Assembly: GCA_965226645.1 (NCBI GenBank)
Contig: CBDDDL010000003.1
Coordinates: 806,001-870,000 of the forward strand
DNA length: 64,000 nucleotides
Reading direction: 5' to 3'
Source of the DNA: Poriferisodalis sp965226645
Lineage (GTDB): Bacteria > Actinomycetota > Acidimicrobiia > Acidimicrobiales > Poriferisodalaceae
The position numbers were made by a program, and so were the translations under genes. Under the pieces are notes generated by a model. The model was not told the origin of the DNA and did no database searches. It saw nothing but the letters and a program-made list of their open reading frames with translations. Below, one piece after another: positions 28,512-38,300 of the stretch; within the stretch, counting starts at the first letter, position 1, and the number at the start of each line of letters is the position of its first letter.

Positions 28512-28841
28512 GTGTTGAGTATCGAGTCTGGTGTGAGGAAGAAGCGGTTCTTGGCGCCGCAGGAGAAGTACGAGATCTGGATGCAGCTCGTGCGTGGGGA
28601 GACCACGGTGGGCGAGGCAGCCGATCGGGCGCGGGTGGATCGGTCGACGGTCGCGAAGCTGCGCGAGGTGGCCCGGCAGGGCGCGCTCGATGCGTTGGCG
28701 CGTTCGCGTCCGGGCCGGCGGGACAAGCAGCGAGACGTGGAGCTGGAAGCGGCGGGGGCCGAGGTCGAGCGTCTGCGCACAGCGTTGGCCGAGATGGCGG
28801 TGAGGTTGACGCTGGCCGAGGGAAAAGAGCGTTGGGGCTGA
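28512..28841 (+). CDS. IS3 orfA, copy 2
   Basis: 109 residues, starting MLSIESGVRKKRF (TTG start position; in copy 1 the equivalent start is MSGIESG) and ending EGKERWG with a normal TGA. HTH segment TVGEAADRARVDRSTVAKL. Because IS256 copy 3 has inserted just upstream, expression may come from that element's end. Overlaps orfB at GGGAAAA (28820-28826). Confidence 0.82.
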   Translation: MLSIESGVRKKRFLAPQEKYEIWMQLVRGETTVGEAADRARVDRSTVAKLREVARQGALDALARSRPGRRDKQRDVELEAAGAEVERLRTALAEMAVRLTLAEGKERWG

Positions 28842-29908
28842 GTGGCGGGGTCCCGCGTCGGGTGGATGCGGCCGCCAAGTCTGCGCTGATGGATTTGGTC
28901 GTGCGTGCCGAGGCGGCCGGGTGGGGCACCCGGGCGGCGTGCGTGCGCCTGGAGCTGTCCCAGCGCCGCTTGGAGCGGTGGCGTGTTCGCGTCGCTGACG
29001 GTGAGGGTCTCGACGACGCAGTGCCGGGCGGGGGCGCGGTGCATGGGCTCACTCCCGGTGAGCAAGACGAGATCGTGGCGGTGTTCGACGAGTGGGGCGA
29101 CATCGACCGGTCGCATCGCAAGCTCGCTCACCGGGGGTCGTGGCTGGGTCGGTTCTGGGCCGAGGCGTCCACCGTGCGCCGGGTGCTGGAGCGCCGCGAC
29201 CTGCGTTTTCGCGGTCCGAAGCGGCACGCGCGCTCGGTCCGCAGGCCGTGGCCTGTGTGGGTCGAGCAAGCCCCGAACCGGATATGGATCTACGACACGA
29301 CGCATTGGACGCGAGCCGGGGCGGCCACCACGGTGATCTGCGACGTGATCTCTCGCAAGCCGATCGCCGACATCACTTCGGCCGATGAGACCAGCATCGA
29401 GGTCCAGGCCGTGTCCGGCCGGGCACTGCGCGCAGAACGCCTCGACGACGTCATCGAGGAGCGCAACCCGCTCAGCACCCAATGGGACCCCGACTCCGAC
29501 GCGGTGCCGGTGTTGTTGGTGATGTCGGACAACGGCCCTCAGATGACCTCGGGGGCGACACGGGAGTTCATGGCGCTGTGCTGGCTCGCCACTCACTACG
29601 GCCGGCCCGGCACCCCCACCGACCAAGCCTGGACCCGGAGCCTGTTCGGGCACCTCAAGACCGAACAGCCCCACCTCGAACTCATCGACGACATCGACGT
29701 GCTGCGCGCCGAACTCGAAATCCAGCGAGAGCGCTACAACACCATCCGCCTGCACGCCGGCATCGGCTACGTCACCCCCGACCAAGAACACCGCGGCCAA
29801 GGACACACCATCCGAGCCGCCAGACGCGACGGCCTCGCCAGAGCCCGACAACAACGCATCGCCTACCATCGCAACCAACCATCCCGGGGACCCGAACATG
29901 CGGGCTGA
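28820..29908 (+). CDS. IS3 orfB, copy 2, catalytic Glu replaced
   Basis: Lies in the -1 frame to orfA and is full length: HTH_21-like segment DRSHRKLAHRGSWLGRFW, first Asp in WIYDTTHW, second in SDNGPQM. At the position of the catalytic Glu (AWIES in copy 1) it reads AWTRS, so the third metal ligand is lost and the enzyme is predicted inactive although its frame is open. C-terminus YNTIRLHAGIGYVTP is normal. Confidence 0.83.
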   Translation, partial: GKRALGLSGGVPRRVDAAAKSALMDLVVRAEAAGWGTRAACVRLELSQRRLERWRVRVADGEGLDDAVPGGGAVHGLTPGEQDEIVAVFDEWGDIDRSHRKLAHRGSWLGRFWAEASTVRRVLERRDLRFRGPKRHARSVRRPWPVWVEQAPNRIWIYDTTHWTRAGAATTVICDVISRKPIADITSADETSIEVQAVSGRALRAERLDDVIEERNPLSTQWDPDSDAVPVLLVMSDNGPQMTSGATREFMALCWLATHYGRPGTPTDQAWTRSLFGHLKTEQPHLELIDDIDVLRAELEIQRERYNTIRLHAGIGYVTPDQEHRGQGHTIRAARRDGLARARQQRIAYHRNQPSRGPEHAG

Positions 29909-30165
29909 ATCCTCCGCCAGAAGCGACATCAAGTCAGACACACGTCAGTGCTCGCTGGCTCACTCCGCGTCGCCAAGAAATGCCCTCTGACCTGCAGTTT
30001 TGGATCCCGCGAGAACATCCCACGTGGCGGTCTGACTAGCGGACATCACTGTGGCGCGTCCAAGACATGGATCCGGCGCGTTCAATGATCCGAGAATTCG
30101 CGTTCAGACGGACGTCGGGCCGGACGCCACAACCCTCATGGGTGCTAGGAAATCGGCAATTCACA

Positions 30166-30774
30166 CATGCGCCGTTCTGGCAGCACTTGTTGGGCTCGCT
30201 GCGATCCCGAGGGCTCGCCGGGGTGCGCCTGGTGACAGCTGACGCCCACGCCGGGCTCGGCGCCGCCGCGGACCGCACCATCGAGGGCGCCGGGCGCCAG
30301 CGATGCCGGGTGCACTTCATCGGCAACCTTGTGGCGCTGGTGCCCCGCACCCACCAGCACACGGCCGCCGCAGTGTCCCGGACCGTGTTCGCGCAGCCCG
30401 ACGCCGACGCCGTGAGCGACGCCTGGGACGAAGTCGCCGCCCAGCTCGGCGCCCGATTCCCCAAAGTCGCAGCGCTGATGGCCCACGCCAAGACCGAGGT
30501 GGGGGCCTTCGCCGCGTTCCCTCGGGCGCACTGGCAAAAGATCTGGTCCACCAACCCCCTCGAACGCATCAACAAAGAGATCAAACGCCGATCACGCGTC
30601 GTGGGGATCTTCCCCAACCAAGCATCCGCCATCCGCCTCGTCGCAGCGATCCTCGCTGACCTCCACGACGAATGCCAAGCCACAGACCGCCGCTACCTCT
30701 CAGAGCACTCCATGGCCGCCCTCAACCCCGAGCGCGATACCAACGCCACAGCCGAGCTCACACCCGGCAACTAA
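30166..30774 (+). pseudogene. C-terminal fragment of a second IS256-type transposase
   Basis: Reads FWQHLLGSLRSRGL, VRLVTADAHAGLGAA (second catalytic Asp), QRCRVHFIGN, then FPRAHWQKIWSTNPLERINK (Glu region) and VVGIFPNQASAIRLVAAIL. This is the Mutator-type C-terminal half from a subfamily distinct from copies 1-3 (STNPLERINKEIK against TTNAIESLNARF). The 5' half is absent. Bases 29948-30165 carry no recognisable gene. Confidence 0.82.
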
Positions 30775-30899
30775 CACCGAGGCCAAACCCCAACCCCACC
30801 ACTCCACGGGACACCGCCCCCAATTTCGAAGCCGGCGCTGCGGCTGCTGAACTTTGGCGGACCGTGGGCATCTAGTGTCGCTAGAGGCCGATCAGCGGC

Positions 30900-32630
30900 C
30901 TAGCTCGACAGGGCGAGGAACTCTTGAGGCTCGGCGCGATCCGGCATTAGGTAGCTGGCTCGCTTCCAGTCCGCGCGGGCCGCATCGTGATGCCCGAGGC
31001 TGTGGTGCGCGATGCCGCGGATCAGGTGCGCATTGCCGTTTGCGGGATGTGCGTCTATGAACCCTGAGAGACGTCGGACGCACTCCGCTGCGAACTCGGT
31101 CTCGTCGGTGATCCGGTGGGCATGGAGCAGTGTGTTGGACAGTGCCACGACAACGAACTCGTTCCCGGGAAGCCGCTGTGTGCCGTCGCGCAAGGAATCG
31201 ATGCCGCTGCGCACGAGTTCGGAGTTGTCGCTGCGTGCCAGCAGTTCCCCCATCAGGAGGTAGCTGGTGTCATCGAAGGGGCGGTGCGACGCGGCGCTCT
31301 CCAGCGCTTCGTAGGCCGCGGCGGGAGTCCGCGCGCTGAGTGAGCGGCTGTACAAGCGATCGTTGCGGAAGACGGATGCAGCGTTGAGCGCCATCGCCGC
31401 GGCGACGGCAATCGCGGCCATCCTCGCTGGGCGAGGCAGCGGCGAAGCGGTGATGTCGGCGTCGGACGCGAGAAACCCGATCAGCAGCCACCACACCACG
31501 TCGACTGCGGAATGGACAAAGAACAGCTGCTGCTGGAGGCCGTAGCCGATGACGCCCGCCCCGAGCGCAACCTGGAACCAGTCGCCTCGGCGGATCGCCG
31601 TGACCGCAACGACGCAAAAGGTCGCCAACAGCGCGGTGTAGATGAGACCTGCGACGAGGCCGAACGAGGCTGCGAAATCCAAGATGCCGCTGTGGGCGCG
31701 GTCCACGACGGCTGCGCTGCCGATCTCGCGTGCAGCCTGATCTCCGACATGCCTGCCGAAGGCGACCATGAACATCTCGGGGCCGACACCGAGCAGCGGG
31801 CTGTCGCGGATGACCGACACAGCGACGCGCCAGATTGCCGCCCGCTCGCCGAGGTCTGTGATGACGTCGTGCCATCGGCCCGTCAGGAGAGTGCCCGCCA
31901 GCGCCCCAAGCAGCCCAGCTGCCAGCAGCCATCGGCGCCGGCCGAGCCTGAGGAGGCCAACAGCGGCGCTGACAAGCACAGCGGCGAGCCACACGGCGCG
32001 GCTCTGGGCTGTCACCACGTTGAGGAGCGCCAAGCCAGCAGCGATTCCGCCGGCCCAGCGCCACATGCCCCGCCAAGCCAGCGCAGTTGCGGCGACCGGG
32101 CCGGTGAGCAATAAGAAACCAGCCAGCACGGTGGGGTTTCCCAGTGTCGAACGAACCCGCCCGCGAAATTGGATCAGATCGCTGTCGAGATCGACTCCGG
32201 CGAACTCAAACAGTCCCGCAGTCCCCACGAGGACAACCGCAGCGACGCACACCCGCACCAATGACCCAGCAGCAGCTTTCGCATCCCGTCGGCGAAGCGA
32301 GAACCCGACGGTGAACGCGGCAGCGAAGACGAGCCAAGTCAGCATGCCTTCCATGCGAAATGGGGTGCCGAGCATTGACCGCCACACGGAACCGCTGAGC
32401 AGTGTGCTCACCGCCATCAGTCCGAGCAGTGCAAGCCCAGCCGCGGCCGCGATGCCGCCGGGGACGCGTCGTCGGCTTCCCAGGCGACATCTCAACACCA
32501 GGCCAGTGCGATTCAAAACCAGCCGTGACTCTCGTGCACACGCAATTGCGACGAAGCCCAGCCCGACGCTCGCGTACAGCAGCTTGAGCGACAGGTAGCC
32601 GCTCCAGCCCCAAGGGTCGGCGAACTCCAT
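30900..32630 (-). CDS. O-antigen ligase/polymerase-like membrane protein with TPR tail
   Basis: 576 residues from the ATG at 32630 (MEFADPWGWSGYLSLK). About ten to twelve membrane helices, then the conserved Wzy_C loop region with VIRDSPLLGVGPEMFMVAFG, in which Arg and Gly residues are typical of WaaL/Wzy enzymes, and DRAHSGILDFAASFG. The last 150 residues are soluble and TPR-like (AYEALESAASHRPFDDTSYLLMGELLARSDN; GNAHLIRGIAHHSLGHHDAA). Family members join or polymerise lipid-linked glycans on the outer face of the membrane. The first codons come from an IS30-type terminus adjacent to the gene, so the native N-terminus may have been replaced. It neighbours surface gene C and could act on envelope glycans (inference). 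Confidence 0.83.
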   Translation of the reverse strand: MEFADPWGWSGYLSLKLLYASVGLGFVAIACARESRLVLNRTGLVLRCRLGSRRRVPGGIAAAAGLALLGLMAVSTLLSGSVWRSMLGTPFRMEGMLTWLVFAAAFTVGFSLRRRDAKAAAGSLVRVCVAAVVLVGTAGLFEFAGVDLDSDLIQFRGRVRSTLGNPTVLAGFLLLTGPVAATALAWRGMWRWAGGIAAGLALLNVVTAQSRAVWLAAVLVSAAVGLLRLGRRRWLLAAGLLGALAGTLLTGRWHDVITDLGERAAIWRVAVSVIRDSPLLGVGPEMFMVAFGRHVGDQAAREIGSAAVVDRAHSGILDFAASFGLVAGLIYTALLATFCVVAVTAIRRGDWFQVALGAGVIGYGLQQQLFFVHSAVDVVWWLLIGFLASDADITASPLPRPARMAAIAVAAAMALNAASVFRNDRLYSRSLSARTPAAAYEALESAASHRPFDDTSYLLMGELLARSDNSELVRSGIDSLRDGTQRLPGNEFVVVALSNTLLHAHRITDETEFAAECVRRLSGFIDAHPANGNAHLIRGIAHHSLGHHDAARADWKRASYLMPDRAEPQEFLALSS

Positions 32631-32631
32631 C

Positions 32632-32878
32632 GGCGAACTCCACTGGTGGTTGCGACGGTCCGGCGCAACGGGCCAGCTCGCGATGCACCGTGGACCGATC
32701 ACGGCCCAGCCGCTGCGCTACGTCCGCGACGCCGCGGCCCGCCCCGAGCGACGACTCGATGAACACCCGCTCATCCAAACTCAGCCTCGCTGCCATACTG
32801 GACACCTCCATCGGTCGGCTGCATGTGTTGGCAACGGTCATCATGACCGTTCACTTGCAACCACCGATGGAGTTCGCC
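32632..32878. mobile_element. 247-bp deletion derivative of IS30 (MITE-like)
   Basis: Both IS30-type termini are present: GGCGAACTCCACTGGTGGTTG on the left and the matching CAACCACCGATGGAGTTCGCC on the right. Between them only the first codons of the transposase (MAARLSLDERVFIESSL-type, minus strand) and its leader remain; about 800 bp of the 1065-bp parent is missing. Sequence is otherwise very close to copies at 44645 and 48466. No clear target duplication. Such internally deleted forms can be moved in trans. Confidence 0.8.
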
Positions 32879-32895
32879 GTCCATGGGCATTACAA

Positions 32896-35196
32896 CTAGC
32901 CATCTGCATTGACGCGACGCGACCGGTCGTGGTAGAGACCGGGATGAGATAGATCCGCGTCTGCGTACCCAATCAGCGAACTGCGCCCGATATGCAGCCC
33001 GTTGCTATCGCGGTCATTGCCAGCGATCGTGTAGCGGAATACCCACGATGTCGTAGTGCTCGCATTGGCGACATATTCCATCACCCGCCATTTGTTTCCT
33101 ACCTGTAGCAGCAACCCTGGTGGCGGGCCCTCAAATTTGACTGCCCCGCTCAAACCTGCTGTCACCTCGACCACCTCACCGGTGACGTAGTTCCCAGGTA
33201 GCGCCGGAGACGACGTGTAGCCGATGCTCTCCACGAACGACGACGACACCAGCTTGTTGCCCAAGAGCACAAACCTGCATGAATTGTCTAAGAAGGCGAC
33301 GGCGTCCGGGTAGGTGTAAGAACGCTCGACGACTTCGAAGAACCCTTCTGTTGTGTTGGTTTCTCTCGCGGCGAGGGCTGTTCGGCAGCCAATCGGCTCA
33401 CCATTGCTCTCGTCGGCACCTACGGTCAAGACCGCATGGTAGGTGGTATTCGGGCTGAGCTTTGCTCTGGGCAGGACGAACGTCAACGCTGTGCCGCTGA
33501 TGCCGATAGGACTGTTGACCGACACAATCTGATCGTCAGGCTTGCGCAAGAGCTTGTCGTTGTTCGAAGTAGAGGAATACAGCCGAAACTCGCCGACGTG
33601 GTCAGAATCAGGCGGGGGTGAGGTCTCGCGGTGCATGAATACGGTGTCGATCGCGTATCCGAACAAGTGAGTCCCCGTGATGAAACCCGTAGAACGATCC
33701 TCGGTCGAGAAATCCGAGCCGCCAAGCCTGTTGATGTTGCCCCCTAAGACCAGCGGCGCGGACACCACACGCGAGGTGGCAGGCCCCGTCAGGGTCTCCT
33801 CGTCGCCGGCGTCGTCAATGAAGTGCACGCGCATCTGTATCCGTTTGCCCTCGTCGCTGTCGGTCAAGGTATACGTGTCCGAATTAGCGCCCGAGATGTC
33901 AACCGGGTCCCCTTCATCGACAAGCTGCCACTGAAACGAGAACACCGCACCCGCCAACCCGTCAGGATCGATGATGCTGTCAGTATCCGCCGTGAGAGCC
34001 TCGCCCACCTCACGACGGCCACGCACCAAAAGAACGCCACGCGCTAGGGAGCTCTCGCTCGGGGGTGTCGTGACGATGGTCCTTTGTCCGCCGCCTGTGC
34101 CTCCTTCGCCTCTTGTGCCGGTGCCTCCGCCACCGCCACCGCCGCCTCCTGTGTTGGTGCAGTCGTGGGGTGGGTCTTTGAGTGCGAGGCGTGCGGTTTG
34201 GTGCGCGTCGAGGGCGCGTTTTGCGCCGTGGCCGGCGGGCAGGGAGTCGCGCAATGACTCGGCGAGGGCGTCGGTGTCGCCGACCAGGGTGATGCCCTGG
34301 GGTGCGATGTCGGCGACGGCCTGGCGGGTGGCGTCGCCGAGCTCGGTTGGGGACTGGGCGTAGAGCACGACGCTGTCGCCCCACGCGGCTGCCAGCGCGG
34401 CGGCGGCGCCCACGTCGGGTTCGGACCAGCCGTTCGCGATCACCGCTGCTGCCACGCAGTCGCCAGCGGCGGTGCGCGCCACGCGTGCTGCGGTCTCGAC
34501 CCGAGTGGCGCCCCACAGTCGCCGAGCAGAAGCCTGCGGGCCGGCCGCGGCGACCGCTTCGGCGCGCACCTGCTCGGACAACGCCGCTGGGCCGCCGACC
34601 ACCTCGATCCGTTGCGGCCGGTAGTCCTCGAGCAACTGCGCGGTCTCGTCGCCGAGGCTGTCAGGGCTCCCATAGAGCACCGCGTCAGCGCCGCCCGCCG
34701 CCACCAGCGACGCCGCCGCGCCCACATCTGCCAGCGACCAGCCGCTCGCCAACGCCACCCTCACCGTGTCCCCGCCGGCGCCCAGCACCCGACGCGCCGC
34801 CACCGCAGCCGTGCCCACCCGCGTCGCACCCCACAGCCGCTCCACCACAACACCAGGCGACAGCACGCGCAGATGAGCAACCACGCCATCGGACACCGCC
34901 GCCTGACCGCCCACCACCAGCACCCCCGAAGGCAGCACCGAAGACAGCACACCAGCCGCGCCCTCGCCCAGCGCATCAACCGAATCAGCCACCACCAACG
35001 CGTCAACCACACCCCCAGCCACCAAACCCACCGCGGCACCCACATCAGAGGGCGACCCGCCGTTGGCCAACGCCAGTCTCACACCACCCTCACTCCGCGT
35101 CGGCTGAGAACCCGCACCCCCCACAGGCACCAACACCGACAACACCGCCACCGCACACAACACCGCACCACGCCAACCCCGGACCCGAACATCCAT
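32896..35196 (-). CDS. Surface protein C: cell-wall-binding repeats with an Ig-like and anchor-type tail
   Basis: 766 residues from ATG at 35196 (MDVRVRGWRGAVLC). Signal peptide ending near GAGSQP; three cell-wall-binding repeats (about 35-330; LWGATRVGTAAVAARRVLG and LWGATRVETAARVAR at the junctions); poly-Gly linker (about 350-375). The tail is unlike those of the other members: an Ig-like repeat (about 385-480, DSDEGKRIQMRVHFIDDAG), a region resembling choice-of-anchor domains (NINRLGGSDFSTED, FRLYSST, LSPNTTYHAVLTV, about 490-660) and a final beta repeat (GEVVEVTAGLSGAV, FRYTIAGNDRDSNGLHIG) of the type also seen at the end of gene A. Exported and wall-bound by homology; ligand unknown. 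Confidence 0.87.
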   Translation of the reverse strand: MDVRVRGWRGAVLCAVAVLSVLVPVGGAGSQPTRSEGGVRLALANGGSPSDVGAAVGLVAGGVVDALVVADSVDALGEGAAGVLSSVLPSGVLVVGGQAAVSDGVVAHLRVLSPGVVVERLWGATRVGTAAVAARRVLGAGGDTVRVALASGWSLADVGAAASLVAAGGADAVLYGSPDSLGDETAQLLEDYRPQRIEVVGGPAALSEQVRAEAVAAAGPQASARRLWGATRVETAARVARTAAGDCVAAAVIANGWSEPDVGAAAALAAAWGDSVVLYAQSPTELGDATRQAVADIAPQGITLVGDTDALAESLRDSLPAGHGAKRALDAHQTARLALKDPPHDCTNTGGGGGGGGGTGTRGEGGTGGGQRTIVTTPPSESSLARGVLLVRGRREVGEALTADTDSIIDPDGLAGAVFSFQWQLVDEGDPVDISGANSDTYTLTDSDEGKRIQMRVHFIDDAGDEETLTGPATSRVVSAPLVLGGNINRLGGSDFSTEDRSTGFITGTHLFGYAIDTVFMHRETSPPPDSDHVGEFRLYSSTSNNDKLLRKPDDQIVSVNSPIGISGTALTFVLPRAKLSPNTTYHAVLTVGADESNGEPIGCRTALAARETNTTEGFFEVVERSYTYPDAVAFLDNSCRFVLLGNKLVSSSFVESIGYTSSPALPGNYVTGEVVEVTAGLSGAVKFEGPPPGLLLQVGNKWRVMEYVANASTTTSWVFRYTIAGNDRDSNGLHIGRSSLIGYADADLSHPGLYHDRSRRVNADG

Positions 35197-35290
35197 GACA
35201 ATTCACAATAGACCACCAACAGTGACGTATTTATGACGCAACAGCCATGACAGTTCACGTCATGATGACAATGGCCAATCCAGGCTGAGG
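35197..35290 (-). promoter_or_regulatory. Leader of gene C with conserved GTCAT motifs
   Basis: Read in gene direction: TTGTCATCATGACGTGAACT, then CTGTCATGG, GCGTCATAAAT and CGTCACTG, followed by GGTCTATTGTG about 15 bp before the ATG. GTCATCATGAC is a near-palindrome. The same series with the same spacing occurs before gene E, and a variant before gene D, while sequences further upstream differ. Probably the binding region of a shared regulator plus promoter (inference). Confidence 0.55.
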
Positions 35291-35368
35291 TGCCGGGACT
35301 GCGGCGCTCGCCCGAACTTTTCAGGCCGCTGCCTGACAGGTCCTCTTTGAGTCGGAGCCGGACGCAAT

Positions 35369-38300
35369 TCAGTTCGCGTGCGTGATGGTGACGGTGTAAG
35401 CCTCTGTGTCGGTGCCGTTCGGGGCGGTCACGGTGATGGTGACTTGCGTGTCCTCGCCTGGGGTGAGCGTTGCTTGGTGGCCTTCGGTCTGATCATCGGC
35501 GTCGGTACCGCTGAAGCCGATCGATGAGGATCCACCGCCGAATGCGGCTTCGGCTGTGATGGTGGTGGAGGTTGTTCCGGCTGGGACTTCGACGTCGTAT
35601 TCGAATTTGCCGTTGTGGAATTGGCCGATGCCGCCGTCGCTGACCGAGAGCTTCCAGAGGCGGGCGTTCTCGGGCATCGAGTAGGCCTCGGGGTAGCCGC
35701 GGGCACTGTCAATCACCCACATCGTCCGCCCATCCGACCAGATGCCGGTCGGGTAGGGGCTTGTTCCAGGTCTGAAGTCCAGCCCTGGTATGCGGCGACC
35801 GGACTCGGCGTCGTACACCCGTATCCACCCGTCGCGGATCGCCATATACAGGGTGGTGCCGTCGGACCATATTGCCCGAGTGTTCCCTTGCGGGACCAAC
35901 TCACGAAGTTCTGGGTAGTAATCAAAATTGGAGATGCCGCGGACTACTGGAAAATCGTATACATACAGGACGTCCCAATAAGTGGTCTGGTACATCTTTT
36001 CACCATCGATCCAGAGCGCGGTGGGGCTGCCCGGTTCGTCAGAAAACTCGATGTCCTTTGCGGGTATACGGTTTTGGTTCTCCAGTGAATACGCGTAGAG
36101 CAGATTGTTTTCATGCGGCTCCCAACCATCATTTTCCCGGTACAGAAGCCAGACAGTCTCGCCATCGGACCAAACGCCTCTTGGTCCCTCTGCATTCCAG
36201 CGGTCATACATCGGGCGACTCAACGTCAATGTGCTCGTCTGTTGTTTCGTCTCCATGTCGAACACGTGCACTGCATTTGCCGTTTGGCTTGCGGTCATCA
36301 TCGTCTCGCCGTTGGCCCACAAACCGTATGCAGAATTGACATCGCAGCTCTTACAGATGTCTTTCGACACATCGCGTGCCATGGGCGCTTGGGGAGCAAC
36401 TCGATACACACGCGTGTTACTATTGTCTTGGGAAGTCACGGTCACCAAAATGACATCGTCCCCGTCGATGGACAATTGATAACCGTCAACATCGTCGTTT
36501 GCATCCGAGCGGTTCGCCGTCCAGGTCGCCCCGGTGGCGGGCGTGGCCGTCATTGTCGCTGTTGTGCCATTCAGACGCTCATAGAACCCGAGCGGGTACG
36601 TGTATTCAGTTGTGCCTGAGCTGAAGTCGCCGATGTCGATACCGAGAAAGCTCAGACTGGCCAGACTGGCATCATCAGACAAAGGTGCCGTAGTGCCCGC
36701 GAGTTGCTTCAGCACAACCCGATACACGATCCCCGCGTCCACGACCATGGGACTATTGGCAGCAACAGTGATTTCAGTGGTGCCGATAGCCGCGATGTTG
36801 ACTTGGTGGCCGCCGGTCGACGTATCAGCATCGGGAGGCATGACCGCGATCTCCGCATCTTCCAATGTAGCCGTCGGTGTCACCGTCACCGTTTGCACAT
36901 CACCGGCAACGTTGCGACTGTATCTAGTAGTGCCCGGCGCGAAACTTGCCAGGTTGACATCTGTGATGGACAGCCCGACTAGCTTGTACGGCCCAGTCCG
37001 CGCGATTGTCGAGCCCGAATATCGCAGCGTATGTCCGCGTCTAGGATCATTCCAGTGACTCCAGTACGCTGCAACCTCGATCACGTAAGTGCCAGCTTCC
37101 AGGGTACGGGTCAGCGTGAGTTGGTAATGCGCAATCGCGCCGGGTTTGTTGTATTGCGCAATGATTCTGCCGCCGGCTGAGCGGATCAGTAGATGACTGG
37201 CAGTAGTCGCGTCCACACTCAGCGTTACCGAGCCCGCCTGGCGAACCACCATACGGTAGTAATGAGCGTTGCGATGCGCGTGATTACTGTTGTGGTCCCG
37301 ATTATAAAGCGAAGGGCACCCGTCGATGTAGCTGGAATACGGCATCTCATTGCCCGCAACCAGCTCACGCAGAGCACAACCGGCTGGAAGCCGGATGGTA
37401 ACCCGTCCGAGCGGTTCGTCGTTGTCGGCGAGCACCACTTGGGCGGAGCGCGGCTTGGCAACCTTAACCCCTGCGGGCGGCATCCCGAAACCGATCGTGA
37501 TGCTCTCGCTGTCGTCGTCATCGACATTGTCATCGACTGCGGTCACCGTGAAATCAGCGGAAGTCTGCCCCGGATCGAACGTCAACTCGGTCGCCGACAC
37601 CTCGTAGTCGGCTGGCATCGCGCCGCCTCCGCCGGTCACCGATATTGGCACCGTCACCTCGCGCTCGGGATCCGCGGACAGCTTCACGGTCACGGTCGCC
37701 ACCGTGCCGCCCTCCGTGGCGGTGTATGAGTCTTTGTCGAAGCTGACTGTCACCTGCGGGTCGTCATTGTCTTGCAGGGTCACCTCGGTGCTGGTGGGAC
37801 TCGTGGCGGTCATCCCCACCGGCAGGGTCCCGAACCCGATCGTGACCGACTCGTCGTCGTCGTCGATGCTGTCATCGACCGGGGTCACCGTGAACGTCGC
37901 AATTCTCTGGTCGGCTGCGAAGGTCACCTCGACCGGTGACAGCGTGTAGTCGTCCGGTGTCGCGGTGCCCCCGATCTTCCTCAAGGGCACGTCTACCGAA
38001 CGCCTGGGCTCCGTCGACAGCATCAAGGTCACCGTCACTGCCCCGCCGCCCTCAGCCGCTGTGTACGACCCAGCGGCAAAGCTCACCTCCACCGGCGTCA
38101 CATCACCGTCGATCAAGCTCACCGTCGTGCGGGCCGGGCTGGCCGCGGCCACCCCTGTCGGCAGCGTCCCGAATTCGATCGTGACCGACTCGTCGTCATC
38201 GTCGACGCTGTCATCGACCGCGGTCACCATGAACGTCGCAGTGTCCTGATCCGCAGCGAACGACAGCTCCGTCGCCGACACCATGTAATCGTCCGATGTG

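Larger units (their letters stand above)
27013..29947 (+). mobile_element. IS3-family element, copy 2 (1518 bp plus IS256 insertion)
   Basis: Same termini as copy 1. Subtracting IS256 copy 3 and its duplicated 8 bp leaves exactly the 1518 bp of copy 1. The flanks differ (ACAC left, GTGC right), so no target duplication remains, suggesting a rearrangement at one end. It adjoins the 3' end of the IS1182 gene. Confidence 0.88.

Noticed and set aside
28433..29941. 502-codon minus-strand open frame
   Set aside because: Antisense shadow of IS3 orfA/orfB copy 2; similar shadows exist opposite copy 1.
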